NCBI GenBank assembly: GCA_936450465.1
Contig: OW388296.1
Span: 50,853,750-50,917,749, forward strand
Length of the DNA: 64,000 nt
Direction: 5' to 3'
Source: Gibbula magus
Lineage: Eukaryota > Mollusca > Gastropoda > Trochida > Trochidae
In this document: piece by piece, positions 1 through 11,924 of the stretch
Layout: every line of letters begins with the position of its first letter
Numbering within the stretch: the first letter of the stretch is position 1
Notes under the pieces: model-generated
Databases searched by the model: none
What the model saw: the letters and a program-made list of their open reading frames with translations, nothing else
What the model was told of the DNA's origin: nothing
Translations under genes and position numbers: made by a program

Positions 1-537
1 AACAAAACAATGGTGAGGAAACTCAATCAGGTTGATAAACATGTAAGAGAATGGTATTCAATGGGGATACCGGTTGTTGGGTCGTGAAATGAGATGTTTA
101 ACCCTCTAACGTAACAATATATTGTATAAACTTTATTATTAATAGTTTGAGAAAATCATAACAAATATTATGCAAAAGATGTGCCACGGTGCTTTTAACA
201 GTATGATCTCACACGTGAAAGACCATGCGAACCTGGGTATACATGTCAACAGTCAGAAACGTATCGCCGCCTGTTAGGAGTTAGGTGAAAATCCGAACAA
301 TGCATCCTACGCCGAGGTCACACCACAAGATCAATTGGTTCACCTAAATTAAGAAAGGTGTCATAATTGTGAATGGATCAAAGGCCAAGAGTATCGATGA
401 CAGGATTAGGTAAAATTCGTACAGATGTACACACGTTCACAATTAAAACTAGAAATATGTGCATGTGATGCACTGTGATGTCTCCCGCTCCAACTTTCAA
501 TCCAACCTAGTCATATTACCCTTATTTTTCACTTATG

Positions 538-1160
538 CTAAGCACTAAGTTCATTACTGCATTAATAACGAGATATAAAAAATTCAGAATAGCCAAAGTA
601 GCAAAAGGCACCACTCTATCACTAGGTCTAAGCAAATACAAAGATTGGTGAAAAAATATTGAACGGTTTTGGAGATAGAGGCTGGAAAAGGTCCCTACCC
701 CCAATATGCACTAAGTTCAAATTGTTTCCATGGAAACCAGAAAGAAAAAAAATTCAGAATAACCAAAATAGCAAAAGGCACCACTCCACCACTAGGTCTA
801 ACCACATACCAAATTTCATAAAGAAATACTTGATAGATTTTGAAATAGAGGCCGGAAAACGTCCCTACCCCCAATTTGCACTAAGTTGAAGTTGTTGCCA
901 TGGAAACCAGTAAAAATAAAAGAATTCAGAATAGCCAAAGTAGCAAAAGGCACCACTCTATCACTAGGTCTAAGCAAATACCAAGTTTGGTGAAAAAATA
1001 TTGAACGGTTTATGAGATAGAGGCCGGAAAAGGTCCCTGCCCTCAATATGCACTAAGTTCAAATTGTTTCCATGGAAACCAGAACAAATATTCAGAATAA
1101 CCAAAATAGCAAAAGGCACCACTCCATCATTAGGTCTAACCAAAAATTTTCGGGGGACAT
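538..1160. repeat. ~171-bp tandem satellite with alternating A/B units
   Basis: The landmark AATTCAGAAT (or ATTCAGAAT) recurs at about 581, 751, 923 and 1090, giving periods of 170, 172 and 167 bp. Units 1 and 3 share AGCCAAAGTAGC and TCTATCACTAGG. Units 2 and 4 share AACCAAAATAGC and a CTCCA(C/T)CA variant. This is a two-unit higher-order pattern of about 342 bp. Open frames on both strands are accidental by-products of the repeat: they overlap each other and keep the same repeat words. Confidence 0.9.
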
Positions 1161-2900
1161 AATAAGAAGCTTTAAGGTATAGCATTTTAGTTCAGTAATG
1201 GAGAATGCATTGGGAACAGATTCGTTAAAATACCCAAAGAGTGCCGAAGGGGGCCTAAATTATAAACAATTACATTTCAGTTATGTGACAAAAACAGATA
1301 ATTATTTTCATGCGCATTCACAGGATATGTTACACGTGGCAACGCCCCTCATGATATGGATACTTCCAAGCACGTGCAGCGCAAAACATTCAGGCAACAC
1401 GATACTTGGCAGTCCAAACCCTACCTTTCACGTGTTAAAAAGCACGATCTCACCGTTGTCCTCGTGCGTGTCACGCTTTACCCTTCAACTGGAGAACGCA
1501 GGCAGGGTTCTTACGTCACCTCTCGTAGCCTCATGGATAAAAGCGTTCAGATAACAAACGAAGGGTTGCTTGTTCGAATACCTGCTTGACACAAATTAAT
1601 ATATAAATTCATATTACAAATATGTTTAGATCCTATTCAGGTATAACAAGACAAACTAAGAATACTCCACTGCGAGTGACGTCATTGTCATGGAATAATT
1701 ATCCATTATTAGATGGTATAATCAGTCCGCAGTGAGTAATTTTTTTTAATATCTATAATTTTGTATAAGTCACCACAAGAACCGCTGTAAACCCAAATTG
1801 AAATGATGAGATGAAAAGGGGGTACCCTTGAACCTAGGGAATCAAAGTTCGCACATTTAAAAAAATGATTCTTATCAGAATCAGTAGACAGCGAACATAG
1901 ATATTGCTACTTGTTAAGTATTCATAAGAATGTACACGAGACATGACCAAAGATCAATTATCAAATATCACTGCGAACCATTCGAGAGCAAAAATCATAT
2001 GTGGTTAGGAAAAACTTGTTACACTTGCCGCATGAATGCAGCTTTATTCTAGCAAGTCTTTGTTCAAAGTCTTACACTAAGCTGATAAAAGAATCATTTG
2101 GAACACTGTAAGTTCGTTAGGGAAAAGATCAAAGGTTCCAGTAAAAATCAAGTGAAGCGATGCTCAAGCGCTGGATAACTTTGATGTTGAAGACAGTCTG
2201 GGTCACACTCGAAACATCTAAAAGGTCTGTCTAACGCCTGTTGAGTTCTACAATATTATCAGAAGGCATTCGTTGGTAGGTGATGTACCAAGTGTTAAGT
2301 AGTAACAGTATAGTACTACTTAGATTTTTACTTAGATCTTTATCGTGCATTTAACGAAACTGCATTATCATCCATTTATTTTACGCAAAAACACTTTTTA
2401 AAAATTGAGCGCCACGAAACTGTACTTGATCAATCGACTTAATGAGGACGCTTAACAAAAGTTGCCCTTTTAATGGGAGGCAGGGTAATTAAATATATAT
2501 GATTTGGTTCTGTCATCCACGTTCTTCGAATACACGTGTTTCATTGGCTTTTTGTTTAATGAACATCATTTATAGCGGCTTTGGTTTGAATTATTAGAAC
2601 ATGTATTTGTGCACTTTGTTTACAATGTTTGCTTTCATGTCGAGGATACATTTGTAGCTTTTAATAAAGAAAAATATATCAAATGAATACATGAATATGC
2701 TCAGTCCTTTTAGAAAAACATTGACCATGTTACAATTTATTTGAATACTTTGTAGCATTTCTCTAGTGAAAATGCCTAATTATCCGTTATCGGTATTGGC
2801 ATTATGACGCTCAAGAACTATACTCACGTTGTAAAGAAACTTACCCATAATAAAAAACGAAAGACTGCTATTAAAGGTATTCAATAATCACATGCATGTT
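1161..2900. other. No supported gene; unrecognised sequence
   Basis: A 118-codon plus-strand frame with a real ATG (1198-1554) shows no recognisable domain, signal peptide or repeat. It is somewhat richer in GC than its surroundings but I cannot support it as a gene. The remainder is AT-rich with frequent stops. Confidence 0.3.
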
Positions 2901-2914
2901 TTGTAAGTAAGTAC

Positions 2915-3060
2915 TCATAATTTCATATATCATTTTATCAGTCAGTTCAAATATACTTGGGGTGCAGAACTGAATTTTCAAAGTAGTGCGGGGCCAGAAT
3001 GTTTGAAGTTAAAATTGATAAAGTGTAGAAATGTAATTAATAAATTATGTTGTCGATTAA
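2915..3060. repeat. Diverged fragment of the TACACTCAACCG-end element family
   Basis: The segment around TACTTGGGGTGCAGAA and GGCCAGAATGTTTG matches the interior of the element at 6903-9088 (ACTTGGGGTGCTGAAA … GGCCAGCATGTTTGG around 7075-7135). No terminal repeat is seen here, so it is an old fragment. Confidence 0.55.
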
Positions 3061-5515
3061 TTTATTTCGGTATGTAGTCGGTTGACCAACATGCAATAGG
3101 AATAGATAAACAATATATATACGAGCAGATTCAGTAACTGTTCCATTAATACAGATGATATAACACGTTTCCTTTAAAGCAATAGCTCGCGTTATATACC
3201 TGAAGAGATAGTGATGACTACACTTACTGTTAATCGGCTTATAATATTCAGTTGATATATTACCTGCCTACATGATGGGAAGTATTGTTTTCTTATATGA
3301 TATGTATATCATATGTGGTACATTCAAACACAAAGTGATTTCAGCTTTAATCAGGCCACAGTCACACATATTTAATAGCTTATTGACATTAACATCTTCC
3401 TGAGTGTACCACACACATCCAAATCCAAAAGAACATAACATACACTGTAATGTTAACCGAAGTTGTCCTACAATGTAGTCACTCCGCAATTTAGTTTCCT
3501 CATGAGTAAATAAGACTGTTTTGGATAACGATTGTCAGGCATCCTTGACAGTTTACACCAATAGCTAGTAAACTTTACGTAATACTCCACATAAATGTTT
3601 ATTCTACAAACTGCTAAAAAAAACATCACTTGAAACATTTTTTCCAGCGACAAGTACATATATATTTAAAAACATTAGTTGGAAAAATTTAATAGTTTTC
3701 GTTCATCAAATCCCCAAATGTCAAAGCCATTATAATAACACAGGTTACAATAACATAATTTGCACATTGTACTAGAAGGTATATTAGGATATTTATTAAA
3801 CAATGCGTTCACAGAAAATAGAGCCCTGCTGGCTGTACCAACTAGATTGTGTGTACACTTTGTCCAAAATAACCGAGTAGAAAATAAAATTATCATAATA
3901 TGTTCATGTTTTTACAGGAACGCAATTAACGAACCACTTTTCGGTTTTCATATGAAGAAAGAAAGCCATCATTGCGAAATATTTGCGAAATAATTCTGTC
4001 TTATCTATTTTAACTTCGGAAGACGACGATTTGCAATACTTATCTCAAATATCTATCCTTCTCTGTAATCAGGTGACTGTTGCCAAACAAAAGATTCATG
4101 TGATCAGCATACAGTTATAGAAGTAGATCAGCCAAATCCGACAACATTTCACTTACACCGGAATTCCGCAACACACACTGTAACATTGTTATAAACATTC
4201 CAAAAAGAAACGGACTTAAAATGCAACCTTGACGTACGTCACTTTATGATTCACAATAATGGCCAATTGAAGAATTGGAATGTCTAACTGCAAACTATAT
4301 TTTAGAATACATTTCCCTCAAAACCAAAATTAACTTGCTTCTTATACAATGTCTAAAAAGTGAACACCGTTATAGTACATTCATGTTAACTGAATCGAAA
4401 GCAGTCTGGAAATCCACAACCACACATGATACCATGGAACTATCTCGCTCTATATCAAGAGGATACAACACGTACTGCCGTGTTATGACATTTGTATTTG
4501 ATAAGTTAGTTATTTGGTATCTAAAGAGCGAAAATAGCACGATTTTCATTATTTACACAGGACTGGGTGTAGTATTTTATTTTCCACGCGATTAAATCAT
4601 CACTGTGACAATGACATTATATCTGTTTTAGGTTGTAAATAAATTAACAATGATGCTGAGCCGTAGTTTGTATACAATACCTTTAAACTTAAAAATATAC
4701 CTCATAATTTCATTAACAAACTGTATGTTATAATGTATCATCAACTGAAAAAACTGCATTTGTCAATCTTGGAAACCTTGTTTTTGTATTATTTGTAATA
4801 TTATAACCCATGAACCTACATTGGTGGATTTTTGAGAAATAAAGAATTCGAACTTGATATCATAAATAAAGAAAATGGGAATGAGATAACAATAATGAAG
4901 GTATACCATCTCGGCGAATATTTACCAGACAACTCACAGACATTCTCAACATGTACAAACTGAAAAGCTAAGTGCACATACACTGCCTGTGATGATCATC
5001 GTGTAGAATTTCTGCTGCAAACAGCAGGCACATTACACCTAACCCCAGTGTTTACTTAGAGCTAAACCTGTGTTAAGTCACCGGTCTTAGCGATTCCTGT
5101 GGCGAATGACTAGTGCCTGTCACGTACTGTCTAACATGCGGTTTGAACACGTGGCACGTCTTTTCTTCGTAGGTGTCTACTTCTCGTCGTGTTAGATGTT
5201 TCGAAAAGTTATTATCTGAGTGCAACGGTACATTTACAATTCAGGTGTGAGCGAAAGTTTGAAAGCTTGGTAATATTTTCAGTAATACAATTTCATGGAC
5301 TTGATGAATAATGACTCAATGTTGATAATAAGTTCTTTAAAAGGACGGCAACTGCTTAGCAAATACGGTTTTAATTATGTATGGATGAACCAGTCCATTG
5401 CCAATAAAACCTACTACCTGGAAAGTTTTAAGCAAAGATGTAAATATATTAATTTTACATCCCACTTAGACCTCATTGCCCGTGACATCCATTCATAAAC
5501 GTGTCCTGTTCATTA
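3061..5515. other. No supported gene
   Basis: AT-rich sequence on both strands. Open frames of 60-106 codons occur (for example 4275-4595) but lack recognisable domains, and several start at non-ATG codons. I see no tandem array or inverted-repeat element in this stretch. Confidence 0.4.
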
Positions 5516-5520
5516 TCGCT

Positions 5521-5556
5521 ATCAGGACTGTTTCGTCCAAACAGTCTTGATATCTG
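5521..5556. repeat. Stem-loop with 7-bp perfect stem
   Basis: ACTGTTT (5527-5533), loop CGTCC, AAACAGT (5539-5545). An outer ATCAG/CTGAT pair (5521-5525 with 5553-5557) can extend the fold. On the minus strand it contains GGACGAAAC, a piece that resembles a hammerhead ribozyme, but the CTGATGA core is missing. Confidence 0.6.
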
Positions 5557-5631
5557 ATGCACGGACACTTTCAAAACCACTTTTAAACAAAATTAGTTAC
5601 AGGTTATCAACGCCAATGGCATAACGATTAA

Positions 5632-5849
5632 AGGGACACTGCGTCGAGGATAAAAATGAGTCTCATCTTTACTTAACTAAGCTGATTAGAGTGTCTGCTA
5701 AGGAGTTACGCTTCACTTCACTGTCCACATGCTGAAGTTTTTTATTACCGTAATTGTCTGAAATTGGATGTATTTGACTTGTTGAAGACATGTTAATCAG
5801 CATAGGTAGATACACATAATCTGATTTTTATTCTCGACGCGGTGTCCCT
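5632..5849. mobile_element. MITE with ~30-bp inverted ends (AGGGACAC type)
   Basis: The left end AGGGACACTGCGTCGAGGAT and the reverse complement of the right end AGGGACACCGCGTCGAGAAT match over about 30 bp with a few changes. A further inner match pairs CTGATTAG near 5691 with GTTAATCAG near 5790. It is 218 bp long with no coding capacity, so it must be non-autonomous. No clear target duplication is visible. Confidence 0.75.
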
Positions 5850-6538
5850 ACACGTTTGATTCACTAAGATCAAGGCGTAAACAAAACTAATTTTATTTGA
5901 TGTAATACTCAATACGGTTGGCAGTAAATACTTAAGTCATTTTGTTGACGTCTGCCAAAATAATTAACTAGAAAGAATAGACCAAAAATAATAAACATGA
6001 CTTTGATATATGTTCTACCACAAATTCACAACAACCGTAATGTTTAGAAAGTGATGTTAGAAATGATATAAATAGTTTTTTGAAGGATACTTAGAAATTA
6101 ATGTACAATTATGGAAATATACAAAATAAACAAAATAAACAATTTATAAGAATGTTCAAGTTACCTACATATTGAAAATCCAACCGATTTTAAATTATAT
6201 TTAGAAGTCACCTTCAATTTCGATTGTCGCAGAGCCACGCTTATAAGACGCCCTTATTCAGAAGCATTCTATTAATTGACAAACTGTGAAATTTCGTCGC
6301 AAATTACCCGTATGTTCGTAAATTGCACGAACCTGTACGATCTTTGAACATTTAGTTTGTGCGCCTAATTTTACACGCGAGCTAAATTTGGTCAGGCGGA
6401 ACATCCGTAGTGCAACGCATTTCATTCATACACAAGAGAAGGGGCCACAAACAGGAAAAGCTATTTTACATTATCTAAAAACTGTTAATCTTTCATGTTA
6501 TTTCACTCGGAATAAGTGAGATGTAAGTCAGTTACTAC

Positions 6539-6660
6539 CATAGTTTCCTCGTTGCATCGGGAAATAGCAGGACAGCCCGGTCCTCGGTCAAAGGCCTCGG
6601 ACCTGGGCCTCTCGGACAAACTGTCCTGCTGTCCTGGCCCGATTCAACTCGGAAACTACG
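6539..6660. repeat. GC-rich imperfect palindrome of ~120 bp
   Basis: ATAGTTTCC … TCGGGAAATAGCAGGACAG on the left pairs with CTGTCCTGCTGTCCTGGCCCGA … GGAAACTA on the right. A nested inner pair is CCCGGTCC / GGACCTGGG. It is a sharply GC-rich island in AT-rich surroundings. It is probably a fold-back MITE, but could also be a transcribed hairpin. Confidence 0.8.
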
Positions 6661-6902
6661 GCATTAACTATTACATACTTCCAACAATGGAATCATGAAA
6701 TATCCATACATAACTACTTTCCTGAGAAATATATATGTCAATCAATAATGCAATATTACAGCTATGCCTGATGTCAGTATGAATGCTTTTTGACAGTTTA
6801 AAAAATAAGACACTTCATGGTCATTTTGTAAAGCACAGCTTGAACAGCATATACAACCTTCCGAGTTAAATATCTTCCGTGATACTGCCATCAATGTCCA
6901 TG

Positions 6903-9088
6903 TATACTCAACCGAAAAAGAAACGTCATCACATTTTCAATATTTTAGAATTCGAAATATTGCTCCTGGAGAAAGTCGATTTTAAAGCATTTTATAGCTA
7001 CATGATTTGTAAAGAGGTACACTCAATTTCATATATCAGAATATAATACTTTAAATTTATTGTCTGTTCAAGTACACTTGGGGTGCTGAAATCGCTTTTT
7101 CAAACTGGTGTTTGGCCAGCATGTTTGGCATTTAACTTAAACATTCATAAAATGTACAATTTTAGGACGTGATAAAACAAGCCAAAATCCATTTCTGACT
7201 CACCAAAGGAGATTCGAAAACGACGATTTTTAAAATGTGAGCTTCTCAGAAATATGAACAGATAATGTTTTGAAATTTCAAATTTAGTTAATTATAAGTT
7301 GTCTTCTGGAGACATGATATAATTCTGTTTCAGTCTTGTATATCACGTGGATTAATATCTGCAGTAACCTATACCTATCCATCATGTAAAACGAAAGTAG
7401 GATTTACCCCCTTTATTTACAGTACAACATAAAGTCGCAATTGATCAGGATAAAATGCTTATAACTCATTGTTATGTTTATAACAAACTTATAAAGCTTT
7501 TCCCATATAGAGTTATCCTTTCCCATTCTAACAAGGCATCAAACAACGTGCTATGCATTGTTGAATTATTCACTAACAAAGATACACTACAAACGTGGCC
7601 ATTGTCAATTAAGAAAGAAGGCAGAAACTGTCCAACTTAAAATACCCGTAACCCATTGGTTATGAACACCACAACTGCACTTGTTTAGTTTTCGTAATTT
7701 ACACTTAGGTTGATGTAGTCATAATTTAGATTGCATACATAGTTATAATTAATGCGTAATGTTCTTTTGAATATTCAGGAAAATACTAAAAAACCTTATT
7801 TTCGGACCCCTATACCACTTTTCCCAAGTTCGAAGCTTAACTATCAACCTTTTGATGAAAGAGTTCAACAGAAAAGTTGTTGTTCTGGAAATTGTTCAAT
7901 CGAAGGTTGAAATACAATTTCAATATCTTAAATAATTAAGCAGTTATGATCCTTAGATCTTTGCTGAAATGGATATTTTCGAAAAATTACAATGTTTTAT
8001 GACTTGTCACACGTAAAGTATGACAGATACGTGATTGGAATTTATTGTTCTTAATTAAAGACATATCTACTTCAACATGAGCTATAAAACAGTATTGTAT
8101 CTTCAGTGGTTTACGATGGCCAATTCTCCAAAGAAGGAACCCCTCGAAAGGTCTCAAAATCACAAAATTTAACTGTGTGTGGATTATGTCAAAATTGTGC
8201 CGAAACTATCAGTTTTTACATGATAATGATATGTTATGGAATTGTTAAATAACCTAATAGGAAGAGATTGCAATAAGTAACTTTGACATAAATCAGTATG
8301 TTACAGAGTTATGCTTCTTTGAACATGCAGCCGAAAAATGCCCTTTTTGAAAAGGTCCATATTCAAAGGCACATTACTCAAATTCTAGGTCACAATTCAA
8401 AATTCTGTCTCGATAACTTTTTTACACTGTTATCCAGTTTTCTAATGAGCTATCACATATAGCTGTATGTGATGTCGGGATTTAGATGAATATTTTTGAA
8501 GACACGTACCCTCAAAACCGCGAAAGTACACAAAAAATTCAGTTTTTTCGAAATAGCAAAAAAGATATTGCTACGGCCGAAAACCGCTATTAAGCTATTA
8601 AGGTTTGGATTTTCAACTTCCAGGGGGGATAACTCACGAAAGTAGTCGAAAATCAATAAAATGGCTATATTTGATCTGAGTTAGGTCACAGACTACAAAA
8701 CAAAAACAAAAACTAACAAAAACACGCCAATAACAATAAGGATTCAGCCTTATGGCTGAATCCTTAATTAAAACATGATTAAGTCGACATAAATAACCTC
8801 CCTTGACTTAAATTTGTTGACGCGTCTTTACTGTAGGACGTCATAAAACAAGCCAAAAAGCTTAAGCCATTTCTGACTCTCCAATTTCGTTTCGTTAGGT
8901 AGATTCGAACGATTTTAAACATTTGTTTCTCAGATATTTGAACAGATAATGTTTTGAAATTTCAAATTGAGCTTCGTGGGCTTGAGGAGACATGCTATAC
9001 ATGTATCTCTGTTTCAGTCGTGTTTATCACTCGTGGATTGAAGTACCTTGTATTTTGTATGGTGACGTTACTTTTGCGGTTGAGTGTA
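6903..9088. mobile_element. 2.2-kb TA-flanked element with TACACTCAACCG inverted ends
   Basis: The left end reads TATACTCAACCGAAAAAGAA then ACGTCATCA. The reverse complement of the right end reads TACACTCAACCGCAAAAGTA then ACGTCACCA. TA at both edges fits a Tc1/mariner-type target. A shorter member of the same family lies at 55759-56157, with fragments near 2915, 31840 and 32595. Near-repeats inside (for example 7165-7330 and 8845-8995, both with CAGATAATGTTTTGAAATTT) suggest that two copies or a duplicated arm were joined. No transposase frame remains. Confidence 0.7.
8738..8765. mobile_element. Terminal hairpin of a Helitron-like insertion
   Basis: Perfect 12-bp stem: AAGGATTCAGCC, loop TTAT, GGCTGAATCCTT. 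Short perfect hairpins of this kind mark the 3' end of Helitron/Helentron-type elements. The matching left end was not located, and the hairpin is nested inside the 6903-9088 element. Confidence 0.5.
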
Positions 9089-9599
9089 TGTACAGACTGA
9101 TATGCTTGTTAACTTTGATATATTTAGATAACCTATTCAAACTTTGTACTAGCAACGTCATTGAACATGTGCAGAAACCGAACCTACACGCCCCATTTAA
9201 ATGTCCATTTTGACTGTTGCAGTTTTGACTAATTGACGAGCGTCAATGGCGGTGTATTGTTAGGTTTTCGATAAAAAATCACTACAATAGTCATTTACAT
9301 TGTTATCGTCACTATACTGAGTCGACTATCAGAAAATTGTAATTTACGGCAACAGTCAGTGCTTCTAGATAAAACTAGATTAGCGTTTGCGGGACACCGC
9401 AAAAGCAGAGCAGCTCCGAAACTTAGGGTCTCGCCTTTCCCTGTTCCGCCTTCTCGTCAGCATCAATAAAATGGGAATTCGTTTTAACAAAAGTTTGTTC
9501 ATTATTCGAGTTATTACTAATCATCACTGGGGTCACTTTTCAGTTTGTTCTTAAAACCTATTTCTTCTTTCAAAATTTGATCAAAGGATTAACGTGGCC

Positions 9600-11290
9600 T
9601 TAACCAATATCTCATGACCTTGACCTTTGACCTTCAAGGACACACCATCAATGATCACTTTTCATCGCGTATAATAATCATGCAATGACTCAAAGTGTTC
9701 ATAGTTAAAAAATAACATATTAACAAAAGCATGCTTAAGTTTCGACCTCACTGTGACCTTGACCTTTGACAGATTTGAGCGAAAACATTTTCAAATCTTA
9801 GTCTTTCTCCATAGTTCATATATACCAAATAAGACCCTAATAGCACAAAAAAAGTTCGAAGTTATCATGTTTACAAGGATTGTTGTAGTGATTTCAGAAC
9901 TCATGACCTTGACCTTTGACCTTGAATGTGAACATGTCAAAATCATTCACCAGGTGTATAAGAAAGAAATTAAGCTGAGGTGTTAATATCTTCATGGAAA
10001 AAAGTTACTTAGTGACCAGTCAGTCAGTCAGTCAGTTAGTCAGCATGACCATATCTCGTGACCTTGACCTTTAAAATTCAAGGTCACACAATCAGTGATC
10101 ACTTTTCATTGTGTATCACAATCATGTAATGATTCAAAGTGCTAATAGTTGAAATAAGACATTTTCGCAAAAGCCTGCTTAGGTTGTGACCTCGCTATGA
10201 CCTTGACCTTTGACGGATGTTAGCGAAAACCTTTTCAAATCTTGGCCTTTCTCCATAATTGATATATACCAAATAAGAGCCTGATAGCACAAATATTTTT
10301 CAAGTTATCGTGTTTACAAGGATTGTTTTAGCAATTTCAGAACTTGTGACCTTGACCTTTGACCTTGAATATGAACATGTCAAAATAATTCCCCAGGGGC
10401 ATAAGTAAGAAGTTATGTATATGAGGTGTTGATACCTCCTTGGAAAGAAGTTATTTAGTGATTTCAGAACTGGTTACCATGACCCTGTCTCGTGACCTTG
10501 ACCTTTAAAATTCAAGGTCACACAATCAGTGATCACTTTTCATTGTTTATCACAATCATGTAATGATTCAAAGTGCTAATAGTTGAAATAAGACATTTTC
10601 GCAAAAGCCTGCTTAGGTTGTGACCTCGCTATGACCTTGACCTTTGACGGATGTTAGCGAAAACCTTTTCAAATCTTGGCCTTTCTCCATAGTTGATATA
10701 TACCAAATAAGAGCCTGATAGCACAAATATTTTTCAAGTTATCTTGTTTACAAGGATTGTTTTAGCAATTTCAGAACTTGTGACCTTGACCTTTGACCTT
10801 GAATATGAACATGTCAAAATAATTCCCCAGGGGCATAAGTAAGAAGTTATGTATATGAGGTGTTGATACCTCCTTGGAAAGAAGTTATTTAGTGATTTCA
10901 GAACTGGTGACCATGACCCTATCTCGTGACCTAGACCTTTAAAATTCAAGGTCACACAATCAGTGATCACTTTTCATTGTGTATTACAATCATGTAATGA
11001 TTCAAAGTGTTAATAGTTGAAATAAGACATTTTCGCAAAAGCATGCTTAAGTTGTGACCTCGCTTTGACCTTGACCTTTGACGAATGTTAGCGAAAACCT
11101 TTTCAAATCTTGGCCTTTCTCAATAGTTGATATACACCAAAGAAGAGCCTGATAGCACACATATTTTTCAAGTTATCGTGTTTACAAGGATTTTTTTAGC
11201 GATTTCAGAACTCGTGACCTTGACCTTTGACCTTGAATGTGAACATGTCAAAAAAATTCCCCAGGGGTATAAGTAAGAAGTTATGTATAT
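9600..11290. repeat. ~430-bp tandem array carrying nuclear-receptor half-site clusters
   Basis: GATCACTTTTCAT recurs near 9655, 10100, 10530 and 10962, giving a period of ~430 bp. Each unit holds three clusters of GTGACCTTGACCTTTGACCT or variants, near 9615, 9752, 9902, 10056, 10197, 10345, 10492, 10631, 10779, 10926, 11065 and 11215. The reverse strand reads AGGTCAAAGGTCAAGGTCA, containing a DR1 (AGGTCA-A-AGGTCA) and an extended monomer TCAAGGTCA, the known motifs for RXR/HNF4-type and ERR/SF1-type receptors. Whether they are bound in vivo cannot be told from sequence. A (CAGT)n run sits at 10018-10036. Confidence 0.9.
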
Positions 11291-11337
11291 GAGTTCTCAA
11301 AACCTAATAAGGAAAAAAGTTATAGCAAATACAAAAC

Positions 11338-11341
<4 letters not shown>

Positions 11342-11382
<41 letters not shown>
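11342..11382. repeat. (CGG)13 microsatellite
   Basis: Thirteen uninterrupted CGG units at 11342-11380 plus CG, directly after the half-site array and before the terminal hairpin of the composite element. It is very GC-rich against its surroundings. Confidence 0.97.
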
Positions 11383-11383
<1 letters not shown>

Positions 11384-11432
11384 TGGAAACTGCACAAAAA
11401 CTGATAGCAGCTCCGACTTAGTCGGAGCTGCT

Positions 11433-11924
11433 AATAACACCATTTACCTTTCCTTACAGTAAAATACTCGTTCCTGATTGGCTAACGTTCGTTACATTTT
11501 TCCTATGTAAACCGTCAGTGTCACGGTGTACAAATTTCATGTACCCCGCTATCATAGTAACTGTAACTGTGTCCCATTATGGTCAGATGACGTCATAAAA
11601 TGACGCACGCGGTGTACGGAATTTTTTACAGTTCGATCAGCTGTTTACGGGTCTATTAATTACAGACTTATTTTTCCAATAGCAGCTGCTTTGTTTGGAA
11701 ACAAATCTTACATTGCATTGCTTGCACACTCAGTTAAACAAAGAACAACAGCTTGTAGTAATACGTTATACGACTTTTAACATTTCAGTCGAGATGGGTG
11801 ACGCCATTTTGTTTACATTTAGGGTCAAGGTCAGTCAAGCGATATCAGCTGATCAGTCATTGGCAGTCAAATCGCAATAAATATAATAAAACTAATATTA
11901 TTGACATGACGGAAAGATGAATAC
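11433..11924. other. No supported gene; CRE-like sites
   Basis: Contains TGACGTCA near 11588 and a 61-codon plus frame (11695-11880) with no recognised domain. The frame begins ATGGAAACA… but its composition resembles the flanking repeats more than a known protein. Confidence 0.3.

Larger units (their letters stand above)
9386..11432. mobile_element. Composite repeat element with tandem core, (CGG)n and terminal hairpin
   Basis: The left edge has a perfect hairpin TTTGCGG-GACA-CCGCAAA (9386-9403), followed by AGCAGCTCCGAAACTTAG at 9409. The right edge is a perfect hairpin (11406-11432) with stem AGCAGCTCCGAC, loop TTA, carrying the same word as the left edge. The core is a ~430-bp tandem array, with (CGG)13 after it. 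A shared word at the 5' edge and in a 3' hairpin, around tandem cores and microsatellites, resembles non-autonomous Helentron-type elements reported in molluscs. No protein is encoded. The class assignment is inference. Confidence 0.6.

Noticed and set aside
522..1185. Repeated minus-strand peptides sharing LYL(I/Q)NRSIFFHQ and PFATLAILN
   Set aside because: They are translations of the ~171-bp satellite; similarity between them follows from the DNA repeat, and their starts are arbitrary.
1198..1589. 118-codon ATG frame and overlapping 77-codon frame
   Set aside because: No domain, signal peptide, splice context or family resemblance; two overlapping frames of similar quality argue for chance.
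5515..5560. Hammerhead ribozyme on the minus strand (GGACGAAACAGTC)
   Set aside because: The CTGATGA half of the catalytic core is absent; it is only a stem-loop.
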